Part shown: in pieces, positions 1-7,779 of the stretch
How positions within the stretch are numbered: the stretch's first letter is position 1
Layout of the letters: each line of letters begins with the position of its first letter
Source of the DNA: Campylobacter concisus
Lineage (GTDB): Bacteria > Campylobacterota > Campylobacteria > Campylobacterales > Campylobacteraceae
DNA length: 64,000 nucleotides
Direction of reading: 5' to 3'
NCBI RefSeq assembly: GCF_002913045.1
Contig: NZ_PPAF01000026.1
Coordinates: 124,001-188,000, forward strand
Program-made: the position numbers and the translations under genes
Notes under the pieces: generated by a model
What the model was told of the DNA's origin: nothing
The model's database searches: none
The model's input: only the letters and a program-made list of their open reading frames with translations

Positions 1-1
1 T

Positions 2-277
2 TTTAGCGCTGAAGAGATGAGAAATATCGGTCTTATAATGGATGTTAGGCTGCCTATTCGTGTTCGTATCGGCTCAAAAAGAATGCTCTTAAAAGATGTG
101 CTTACCATGGATATTGGCTCAGTTATCGAGTTAAATCAATTAGCAAACGATCCACTAGAAATTTTGATCGGCGATAAGGTAATAGCTCTTGGCGAAGTGG
201 TGATAATAGATGGAAACTTTGGCATCCAGATCACTCAGATAGGCTCAAAACGCGAGAGGCTTCAACAGTTAAAATAA
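2..277 (+). CDS. fliY: Flagellar motor switch protein FliY, C-terminal part (5' end outside window)
   Basis: This is the C-terminal SpoA (FliN/FliY) domain of a flagellar C-ring protein, which sits at the cytoplasmic base of the motor and takes part in switching. The reading frame is open from base 2, so the gene begins upstream of the window; an internal ATG at 17 is not the true start. Visible family features are the hydrophobic stretch IGLIMDVRLPIRVRIGSKR and the GEVVIIDGNFGIQIT segment near the end. The choice of FliY over FliN rests on the C-terminal sequence and on the downstream neighbours, which match the fliY locus of C. jejuni. The stop codon overlaps the next start by one base (TAATG), so the two are translationally coupled. 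Confidence 0.8.
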   Translation, partial: FSAEEMRNIGLIMDVRLPIRVRIGSKRMLLKDVLTMDIGSVIELNQLANDPLEILIGDKVIALGEVVIIDGNFGIQITQIGSKRERLQQLK

Positions 278-867
278 TGAATGAATTAGTTAGCGATCTT
301 TTAAATTTTCCAAACGTCTTAAAATATAAAAATAAAAATGTTACCTTCTTTGGCTCGGCTAGATTTGATGAAGAAAATTTCTACTGCAAAAAGGCTTATG
401 AACTAGCTTATAAGCTAAACGAACTAGGATACGCCATCTTAACTGGTGGCGGAGACGGCATAATGAGAGCCGCGAACAAGGGCGCATTTGATAGTGCAAA
501 ATCGCCAAGCATAGCCTTAAATGTGAGACTTCCGTTTGAACAAAATACAAACCCTTACGTCACAGCAAAATATCTCTTTTCAAATTTAAGCCCAAGAAAA
601 TTTGCACTCACCGATCGTTCAGTCGCATTTGTCGTCTTTCCGGGTGGCTTTGGCACTCTTGATGAACTTTTTGAAATTTTAGTACTTGCTCAAGTTGGTA
701 GCAAAAAAGTAAAAATTTTTCTTTTTGGGAGTGAGTTTTGGCAAGGGCTTGATGAGTTTATAAAAAATACGCTAGTTAGCCAAAAAACAATAAAAAAAGA
801 AGATATAAATTTATACAAAATCACCGATGATTTAGAGCTTATCGCAAACGAAATTTTGACTATTTAA
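277..867 (+). CDS. LOG family protein (lysine decarboxylase-like fold)
   Basis: A 196-residue member of the LOG/TIGR00730 family. Characterised members cleave nucleoside 5'-monophosphates such as cytokinin ribotides to free base and ribose 5-phosphate; the bacterial substrate is often unknown. The two family signatures are present: GGGDGIM at residues 57-63 and PGGFGTLDE at 122-130, the nucleotide-binding and catalytic segment. There is no signal peptide, so the protein is cytoplasmic. The ATG overlaps the fliY stop by one base. The same fliY-LOG-mnmA run fits the C. jejuni order, which supports a vertical, core gene. The family is clear; the actual substrate cannot be read from the sequence. 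Confidence 0.85.
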   Translation: MNELVSDLLNFPNVLKYKNKNVTFFGSARFDEENFYCKKAYELAYKLNELGYAILTGGGDGIMRAANKGAFDSAKSPSIALNVRLPFEQNTNPYVTAKYLFSNLSPRKFALTDRSVAFVVFPGGFGTLDELFEILVLAQVGSKKVKIFLFGSEFWQGLDEFIKNTLVSQKTIKKEDINLYKITDDLELIANEILTI

Positions 868-915
868 AAATAAGATATAAAATATCCGCTTTTAAATTTC
901 AAAGAGGTAAAAAAT

Positions 916-1938
916 ATGAAAGTAATGGTCGCAATGAGCGGTGGTGTAGATAGCACTATGACGGCTAAATTTCTGCAAGAAGCTGGTCATGAAGTGCAAG
1001 GTTGCTATATGATGCTGCATCAAAAGCCAGGATATCACGAAGAAAATATCAGAAAAGTAAAAAAAGTAGGCGAGTATCTTGGCATAAAGGTACATATTTT
1101 GGATCTTCAAGATAAATTTAACGAGTTTGTCTATGATCCTTTTGTGAAGCTCTATAAAGAGGGCAAGACGCCAAATCCTTGTGCTTTGTGCAATAAATTT
1201 ATAAAGCTTGGTGCGTTGCTTGATTTTGCAAAGGCAAATGGCTGTGAGAAGCTTGCTACTGGGCATTATGTGCAAGTTATTGATGGATTTATCACATGTG
1301 CAAAAGATCCTAGCAAGGATCAAAGCTACTTTTTAGCCCAAGTGCCAAAAGAGATATTAAAAGATGTTATTTTCCCGCTTGGGGATAAATTTAAAAAAGA
1401 TATAAAAGAGCTTGCAAGAAGTGTAAAAGTACTTGAAGAATTTGCTACGCAGGCAGAAAGTAGTGAAATTTGCTTTGTGGAAGATACCTATATCGAAGTT
1501 TTAAATAAGCATTACAATACAAATTTGCCAGGAAATGTAGTTGATAAAGATGGCAAAATAATCGGCCGCCACCAAGGCTATATGCACTATACTATCGGCA
1601 AGCGCCGTGGTTTTGAGGTTTTTGGCGCCCATGAGCCACATTTTGTTATAAAGATAAATGCCGATAAAAATGAGATCGTTGTAGGAACAAAAGATGACTT
1701 GGCTCAAAAGGTAGTCGAGCTTGAAAACGTAAATTTATTTATAGATAAAGATAAATTTGAGTGCGAAACCAAGATAAGATATAGAAGCCCTAAACTTGAT
1801 GCTTTTGTTGAGGTTGATAAAGAGAATAAAACAGCGAAACTAACGCTAAATCAAAATGCACTTGGTGTGGCACAAGGCCAGCTTTGTGTGATGTATGATG
1901 GCGATAAGGTTATTGCAAGTGGATTTATAAAAGGCTAG
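916..1938 (+). CDS. mnmA: tRNA-specific 2-thiouridylase MnmA
   Basis: MnmA adenylates and then thiolates uridine 34 of tRNA-Lys, -Glu and -Gln, giving s2U34. The 340-residue protein has the N-terminal PP-loop SGGVDS at residues 8-13, the first active-site cysteine at C92 in the LCNKFIK segment and the second at C186 in SSEICFVED, the pair needed for persulfide transfer. The ATGHY segment after the first cysteine and the C-terminal beta-barrel region are also present. The start is preceded by a clear ribosome-binding site, AAAGAGG, at 900-906. The stop codon lies inside a strong hairpin that probably ends the transcript. Confidence 0.95.
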   Translation: MKVMVAMSGGVDSTMTAKFLQEAGHEVQGCYMMLHQKPGYHEENIRKVKKVGEYLGIKVHILDLQDKFNEFVYDPFVKLYKEGKTPNPCALCNKFIKLGALLDFAKANGCEKLATGHYVQVIDGFITCAKDPSKDQSYFLAQVPKEILKDVIFPLGDKFKKDIKELARSVKVLEEFATQAESSEICFVEDTYIEVLNKHYNTNLPGNVVDKDGKIIGRHQGYMHYTIGKRRGFEVFGAHEPHFVIKINADKNEIVVGTKDDLAQKVVELENVNLFIDKDKFECETKIRYRSPKLDAFVEVDKENKTAKLTLNQNALGVAQGQLCVMYDGDKVIASGFIKG

Positions 1939-1952
1939 CTTTAGCCTTTTAT
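1927..1952 (+). terminator. Hairpin terminator at the end of mnmA
   Basis: An 11-bp perfect stem (1927-1937 with 1942-1952) and a 4-base loop; the stem contains the mnmA stop codon. The 3' arm carries TTTT, but no extra T tract follows. Confidence 0.6.
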
Positions 1953-2002
1953 AAAAATTTATTGGGCTCTGTACGATTTTTTATAAATTAAGCTAAAATT
2001 TA

Positions 2003-2031
2003 TTGACAAAACATGTCTTTTCGTCTATAAT
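2003..2031 (+). promoter_or_regulatory. Sigma-70 type promoter of tRNA-Asn
   Basis: Perfect consensus boxes: TTGACA at 2003-2008 and TATAAT at 2026-2031, separated by 17 bp. The tRNA begins 20 bases after the -10 box. A full -35 consensus is uncommon for Campylobacter promoters and fits a stable-RNA promoter. Confidence 0.8.
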
Positions 2032-2050
2032 ACGAGCTCTTTTCAAGTGT

Positions 2051-2171
<121 letters not shown>

Positions 2172-2200
2172 AAGAACTTTAAGTTTTCTTAGTTTTATAA

Positions 2201-2229
2201 AATTTGTTCCCTATTTGTTCCCGAAATTT
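2201..2229 (+). repeat. Left copy of a 29-bp terminal direct repeat (putative integrase arm site)
   Basis: Contains TTCCCTATTTGTTCCC. A copy with 27 of 29 identical bases lies at 22062-22090, just inside the right end. Position near both ends suggests arm-type integrase binding sites; that role is inferred. The rest of 2126-2458 shows no gene. Confidence 0.5.
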
Positions 2230-2458
2230 TTTAATATTCCAATTTCTCGCCATGTTTTCTAAGTCAATCTAAGATGCTTTATTTTTGTTTTTAAAAACAA
2301 GAAAACATTTTTTATCCTAAATTACTCTAAAATACCCTAAGGAATCATAGGGTATTAAAAATTTTTCAAAAACTATCCAAAAACTACTCAAAATAGCAAG
2401 AGTAAATGAAAAGTACATATAATTAGTTATATAAGAATAAGCATAAGGAGAAAATGGG

Positions 2459-2725
2459 ATGCTTAACGAACTATATAACGATGTAGAGTACAAAACGCTT
2501 CTTGAGCACATATCTAGCCAATATAAAGGAAAGGTAGTTCTAGACAGAAAGCAAACCGCAGGGGTTCTTGGCATCGGCGTATCTACTCTTGATCTTCGTA
2601 TATCGCAGGGCAGAGATATTCCGCGTTATATAAAGATGGGAGATGCAAAGAATTCTCGCATAGCGTTTGCGATAACGGACATTGCGACTTATATTTTTCA
2701 AAAAAGGGTTAAAACATGCTCTTAA
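2459..2725 (+). CDS. AlpA-like helix-turn-helix protein (putative excisionase/regulator)
   Basis: An 88-residue protein at the left end of the island. Residues about 24-65 (KVVLDRKQTAGVLGIGVSTL followed by DLRISQGRDIPRYIKMG) resemble the AlpA/MerR-like winged helix used by excisionases and element regulators: a target-recognising helix followed by a P-R-x-x-K-x-G turn. The start is preceded by AAGGAG at 2445-2450. It is the first gene next to attL and lies just upstream of the relaxase remnant, the usual position for an element control gene. The assignment as excisionase versus regulator cannot be made from sequence alone. The base composition is AT-rich like the backbone. Confidence 0.65.
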   Translation: MLNELYNDVEYKTLLEHISSQYKGKVVLDRKQTAGVLGIGVSTLDLRISQGRDIPRYIKMGDAKNSRIAFAITDIATYIFQKRVKTCS

Positions 2726-2759
2726 TTTCTATAGTAGATAATAAAGAAAAGGACTAAAA

Positions 2760-4479
2760 ATGAGTAATGCCCTTCAAATAGGTGGACACAGCCTAGTTCT
2801 TTGTGTAAGAAGCGAATTCTTGACGCTCAAAAAGGCTATTATAAGGTATGAGCACAATGTTAGAGAGATCAAACACGCCTCTAAGATCGGATATATTAGA
2901 GGCAACAGCCGTAATAATAGATACATAGTGCTTAGCGAATATAATGATAACGGTAATATGCGAGAGATACCTAGTAGCGACAAGGAATTTAACAATAAAA
3001 AATACATAAAAAAACTCTTGCTGGAATATCACGAAAAGATGAAGGCCGACTACGAAGCCCAAACTAAAATCTATAAAAACGGCAAGGCGGTAAAGAATTG
3101 TTGGCGAAACAACATGGTTGGGTTTTCCGAAGTGATCATAAGTTTCGGCACCGAGCGTCCAAAGACCCCAAAGAAGGACTAAATCAAACCGAAGTTAATT
3201 TTGTTAATGCTCAAGTTTCGCTTGACAGAGTTCTTAAATTTGCGAGATCGTACTGTGCAATATACGGCGTTAAATGCCTACTAATCACTGAGCATAACGA
3301 CGAAAAGACCAAGCATTATCAGCTTATTTTTACGAACTACCAATTTGAAAACCATAAAAATCTTAGGTTTAACGGCAAGGGTGAAACGCTAAAATTCGGC
3401 AGAAGTATGCAAGAAATGGGAGGGGCGGCGTTTAAGGGCATAGCATTGCGCGGCGAGCTAGGCTCTAAGATGAGGCATAAAAATATAAAACAAATGCACA
3501 AAACCGAAAAAGAGTATAGTAATGAGCAAAAGTTTAAAAATAAAATTAGACAATCCATAGTCGATGAAGCAAGAAAGTATATAAAAAAGAAAGAGTCTAT
3601 GTTCGGCAAAGACTATTTGAGATTGGAAATCGAGGACGATAAGACTTTTATAACGAGTCTTACGAATTTAGTATTAGATCAAATGCAAAATAATATAAGT
3701 ATAGTTACCGACGTAGAACTAAAACAAAGGGTTTACGAGCTAACGAATCAACTAATAAACAAGGGTGAGATAATTGCAAAAAATAACGAGCTGGATCAAT
3801 CCAATGAAAATCTAATCCAAGAAAATAAAAATCTAAAAGAGATTAACGCGAACCTAAACAATCAAGACAATATTATAAAAGATAGGAATTTGCAAATAAG
3901 CAACCTCTCGGCCGAGCTAATCCAAAAAGAAAATGAAAACAATAAACTAAAAAGTAGATTAGAAAATATTGAAGCTGACATAGCGCAAATAGATAAACTA
4001 AAACAAAAAGCCGATCAAAGCGATGTCCTACAAATCAAGCTCGAAGAAGCTAATGCAGATCTAGAAAGCAAAGAAAAAACAAATCAGTCTTTGAAACAAA
4101 GAAACAAAAAGCTGGAGGCGTCGCTAAGTAGCGAGAATGCCTTAAAGGAAGACAATGATAGCAAGCGACTACAAATCGTTAAACTACAAACTTCTATAAG
4201 TGGAAAAGATCAAAGAATATCCGAGCTGGAAGGAGAAGTAAAAGTTAAAGACGAAAGGATAGAAAATTTACAGGATAAGTTAACTATATTAGAAAACTTT
4301 AAAACGAAGGTTATTAATTTTATCTCAAAATAAGCAATTTAATACCGAATTTTAGTAGGTTGCTAGATGACGAGCCTAGAGAAATAAAAAATGAGATAAA
4401 AGGCAAGATGTATAGTAGAGGTGAGATGGGGATACAAGCAAGTTATCGGCAGCAAGAAATCTTTAATAGATTGTTATAG
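2760..4479 (+). pseudogene. MobV/Pre-like relaxase, broken by two frameshifts
   Basis: The gene would encode a DNA-nicking relaxase for conjugative mobilization. Residues from the 2760 frame give the N-terminal part (YEHNVREIKHASK, SEVIISFGTERPK). The frame then changes near the C4 run at 3166-3169, where one extra C would restore EGLNQTEVNF. The second frame carries EHNDEKTKHYQLIF, resembling the H-x-D-E-x-x-x-H metal motif of MobV relaxases, then a long coiled coil to 4333. A second shift in the A4 run at 4326-4329 hides a continuation to the stop at 4477-4479 (ISNLIPNFSRLLDDEPRE and onward). Both lesions are single-base losses in homopolymers, so sequencing error is a possible alternative. 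Confidence 0.65.
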
Positions 4480-4573
4480 AGTGGTACCGGTAGGACAAAT
4501 TTTATCAAAATGACTAATATGTGATTTTGCTTTCAAAATACGATTTTAAAGGCAAATTTAGCCAAAAAAGTAA

Positions 4574-4590
4574 TATTCTAAATTTGCATA
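4574..4590. promoter_or_regulatory. Putative ModE operator upstream of fdhF
   Basis: TATTC-TAAATTT-GCATA, matching 9 of 10 arm bases of the dyad TATGC-N7-GCATA found at the other cargo promoters. It lies 62 bp upstream of the -10 box of fdhF. Confidence 0.45.
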
Positions 4591-4651
4591 TTACTTAAAT
4601 AATCCTTAAAAAAATATACTAATCTTAAAACTAAATTTATATTTGCCGTTG

Positions 4652-4657
4652 TATAAT
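4652..4657 (+). promoter_or_regulatory. -10 box of fdhF
   Basis: TATAAT preceded by TTG, with no good -35, as is usual for Campylobacter sigma-70 promoters. The fdhF ATG is 38 bases downstream, with GAAAGGAG at 4682-4689 as ribosome-binding site. Confidence 0.55.
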
Positions 4658-4695
4658 AATCTCATAATTTTCAGTAATACCAGAAAGGAGCGAAA

Positions 4696-6939
4696 ATGGA
4701 AGAGATCGTAAAGACCACCTGTCCATATTGCGGTACGGGCTGCGGCATCGATCTTATCGTGCGAAACGGTAGAATCGTAGATGCCAAACCTAGCAAAGAC
4801 CACCACGTAAACGACGGCGAGCTTTGCTTAAAAGGAATGTTCGGATGGGAGTTCGTGAACTCTCCTAAACGCTTAAGCCGACCGATGATGAGAAAGCTAA
4901 ACGGCGTCTACGACAAGCACGGCGAGCTTGAAGAAGTGAGTTTTGAGGAGGTTTATGATTTCCTTGCGGATAAATTTAAATCCACCGTCGAAAAATACGG
5001 CCCAAGCTCGATCATGGGCTTTAGCTCCGCGCGCTCAAACAACGAAGATAACTACGTTTTCCAGAAATTTTTCCGCGCCCAGGGCAGTAACAACGTCGAT
5101 CACTGCGCACGTCTTTGACACGCTCCTACAGTGGCAGGTCTTGCCAGCACGCTAGGAAACGGAACGATGACGAACGATTTGGTCGAATTTGCGACCGATA
5201 CGGACGTATTTTTACTCATCGGTACCAACACGAGCGAGTGCCACCCGATCATCGCTATGCAGATGCAGCGCGGCCTTCAGCGCGGCGCAAAGATGATCGT
5301 CGTAGATCCAAAGCGCACCGATATGGCTAAAAAAGCCGATATTTTCTTGCAAATCCCGATCGGAGCGAATATCAAAACGCTAAATACGATGATGCACGTA
5401 ATCATCGCCGAAAATTTGCAAGATAGCGAATTTATCGAGAAGTACTCCGAGGGATTTGAATATCTAAAAGAAGCGGTTAAGGACTTTACGCCTGAGCGTT
5501 TCGAGCGAGAAACGGGCATAAAAAAAGAGCTCATCATAGAGGCAGCTAGAATGTATGCTAAAGCAGGCGCGGCGGCGATTTGCTACACGATGGGTATCAC
5601 GCAGTTTAGCGACGGCACGTCAAACGTCTTTTCGCTATCAAATTTAGCCGTTTTAACGGGAAATTTAGGCAAAAAGGGTGCGGGCGTAAATCCTCTGCGC
5701 GGTCAAAACAACGTCCAAGGCGCATGCGACATGGGCGCGCTGCCTAACGTCATCCCGGCCGGCGCGGTAAACAGTCCTTACGCACAGGAGCAAGCGCGCA
5801 AAGTATGGCACTTTGAGCTAAATCCGGTTCCGGGCTTTAAGCTAACGCAAGCACCGGATAAAATGGATAGCGGCGAGCTAAAAGTCCTCTACGTCTACGG
5901 CGAAAACCCCGTAATGAGCGATCCTTGGACCGAGCACTTCGTCCACGCCGTGCACCATCTAGACTGCTTTATCGTGCAGGATCTTTTCTTTACCGAGAGT
6001 GCGCACAAGGCCGACGTAGTGCTACCTGCCGCGGGCTGGGGCGAAAAGGACGGAACCTTTATCAACACCTCTCGCCGCGTCCAACGCACTCGCAAGGCTA
6101 GCGAGCCCGTTAGCGGCGTGGAGCCTGATTGGAAGGTCGTTTGCAACATCGCAAACCGCATGGGGCTAGAGGGGTTTGATTTTGCGAGCCCTGAGCAAAT
6201 TTGGAACGAGCTAAGAGAGCTTATGCCTAAATTTTTCGGCGGTATCAGCTACTATAGACTAGGCAAGCTAGGCGGTATCAGCTGGCCATGCCCGGACGAG
6301 GAACACCCTGGCACGCCGGTACTTTACTCCGATCACAAGTCCATGCTGCCGGGCGGCAAATTTCGCTTCGTGCCGGTGCTTTACGTAGACGATAAAGAGG
6401 GGCGCGCAAAGGCTGAGGCCGAATTTAGAGCCAAGATGAATATCCCGGATGGCTACCCGGTCGGTAGCGGCGCGCTTAGCGAAGTGCCTGATGAGGTATA
6501 TCCGTGCCTATTTACGACCGGACGCAAGGTCTATCACTACCACACCGGCACGATGACTAGAGAGTGTCCGGCTCTTGAATACGGTGCTGGCATCGAGGGC
6601 GCGCTCATAGAGGTGAGTCCCGATATCGCTCGCGAGAGGGAGCTAGAGGAGGGCTGCTACGCGCTCGTACAAAACAAACGCGGTCAGATCGCCGCCAAAC
6701 TGCGAGTAAATCCGGATCTAAAAGAAGGCACGATATTTACGACCTTCCACTATAGCGAGGCCGACGGTAACGAGCTAGCAAACGCCGGCGATCCCGATCC
6801 GCTCTCAGGCATCACGCCGCTAAAGATGACGATAGCAAACATCAGGCGTCTAAGCGAAGAGGAATTTATCAAATTTAGAGAGCAAAACGAGATGTCGATG
6901 CACTCGGCAAATCCGTATTTATCGCCTGTTAGAGCGTAA
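4696..6939 (+). CDS. fdhF: Formate dehydrogenase H-type, selenoprotein (UGA at 5116-5118 read as Sec)
   Basis: This cytoplasmic molybdo/tungsto-bis-MGD enzyme oxidises formate to CO2. A single 747-residue frame runs 4696-6939 if the in-frame TGA at 5116-5118 is selenocysteine, residue 141; E. coli FDH-H has Sec140. The context fits: HCARL-Sec-HAPTVAGLA, followed at once by a SECIS-like hairpin. The N-terminus has the [4Fe-4S] cysteines CPYCGTGC and, later, GELCLKG. The molybdopterin domains follow, with GQNNVQGACDMG and the C-terminal dinucleotide-binding domain (TTGRKVYHYHTGTMTRECP). There is no Tat signal. It stands alone; no hydrogenase genes are in the window, so a formate-hydrogenlyase role cannot be shown. 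It is convergent with fdhB. GC-rich codon use differs from the chromosome. Confidence 0.93.
5116..5150 (+). promoter_or_regulatory. Bacterial SECIS element of fdhF
   Basis: Directly after the TGA lies a hairpin TGGCA-GGTCT-TGCCA (5132-5146): a 5-bp perfect stem with the GGTCT loop seen in E. coli fdhF. Its distance from the UGA (13 bases to the stem) fits SelB-dependent selenocysteine insertion. Confidence 0.8.
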
Positions 6940-6943
6940 ATTT

Positions 6944-6965
6944 AGGGCGGGAGACTGCCCTTTTA
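6944..6965 (+). terminator. Terminator of fdhF
   Basis: AGGGC (6944-6948) pairs with GCCCT (6957-6961), followed by TTT. Confidence 0.55.
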
Positions 6966-7057
6966 TACTTAAATTTATCCATTTTATTTTAAATTTACCC
7001 GCATTCAAATTTGACGAACTACCCATGTAAAATTTAATGAAATCAAAGAAGCATGAG

Positions 7058-7129
7058 TCAAATTTGACGCAGACAAACCGCGTCAAATTTGATGAGATTA
7101 CTCGCTCCCGCAATCTCGGCAAGAGCGAG
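7058..7129. repeat. Two inverted repeats between convergent fdhF and fdhB
   Basis: A perfect 13-bp inverted repeat (TCAAATTTGACGC at 7058-7070; complement at 7080-7092) with a 9-base loop, and a second, CTCGCTC (7101-7107) with GAGCGAG (7123-7129). The latter, just past the fdhB stop, probably ends the minus-strand fdh transcript. Confidence 0.5.
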
Positions 7130-7136
7130 CTAAATT

Positions 7137-7778
7137 TTAAGATTTTATTTTAAGCCTATCGCCAGCATAGTAGGCGAGCTTCCAGGTCAGAGTTTGTTTT
7201 AGGTCTTTAAAGCCGTAGCCGCGAGCCTTGACTCTATCGCCGTAGATTTTTTCTATCATTGCCGATTCTCCTACTAGCAGCGCCTTTGTCGAGCACATCG
7301 CCGCACAAACCGGCACTTTGCCTTCGGAAATTCTATCCTGGCCGTACTCTTCCCGCTCGGCTTCGCTATTCGTCGGTAGCGGACCGCCTGCGCACATCGT
7401 GCACTTATCCATCGAACCTTTGGCGCCAAACACTCCCTCGCGCGGGAACTGAGGTGCGCCGAACGGACACGCGTATAGGCAGTATCCGCAGCCGATGCAG
7501 ATATCTTTGTCGTGTAGTACTACGCCGTCGGCTCTGATATAAAAACAATCGACCGGGCAAACCAGCGAGCACGGCGCATCCTCGCAGTGCATGCAAGCTA
7601 TCGAGGTCGATATTTCCTTGCCGGGTACGCCTTCGTTTAGCGTGATGACGCGGCGGCGGCGGATGCCAAGAGGCAGCTCGTGAGCCTCGTCGCAAGCTAC
7701 CGCACAGCCGTTACAGTCGATGCATCTATCGTCGTCGCAGTAAAATTTAAGTCTATTGTTATCGTTAAATTCGCTCAT
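7137..7778 (-). CDS. fdhB: Formate dehydrogenase iron-sulfur subunit FdhB
   Basis: The electron-transfer subunit of the exported formate dehydrogenase. The 213-residue protein carries four ferredoxin-type cysteine groups: CIDCNGCAVAC near residue 18, CMHCEDAPCSLVC in the middle, CIGCGYCLYAC, and the split group CTMC with CAAMC; this is enough for four [4Fe-4S] clusters. It starts one base after the fdhA stop region (fdhA ends at 7780), so both are co-transcribed. No C-terminal membrane helix is visible and no cytochrome b subunit (fdhC) follows, unlike the C. jejuni fdhABC order. Electron delivery to the quinone pool must therefore use a partner outside this window, or the complex works differently. 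Confidence 0.92.
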   Translation of the reverse strand: MSEFNDNNRLKFYCDDDRCIDCNGCAVACDEAHELPLGIRRRRVITLNEGVPGKEISTSIACMHCEDAPCSLVCPVDCFYIRADGVVLHDKDICIGCGYCLYACPFGAPQFPREGVFGAKGSMDKCTMCAGGPLPTNSEAEREEYGQDRISEGKVPVCAAMCSTKALLVGESAMIEKIYGDRVKARGYGFKDLKQTLTWKLAYYAGDRLKIKS

Positions 7779-7779
7779 T

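Noticed and set aside
5131-6939. Separate gene starting after the TGA in fdhF (and 7780-10029 likewise in fdhA)
   Set aside because: Both continue in frame from the upstream part through a UGA in a conserved selenocysteine context with a SECIS-like hairpin, so each is one gene.
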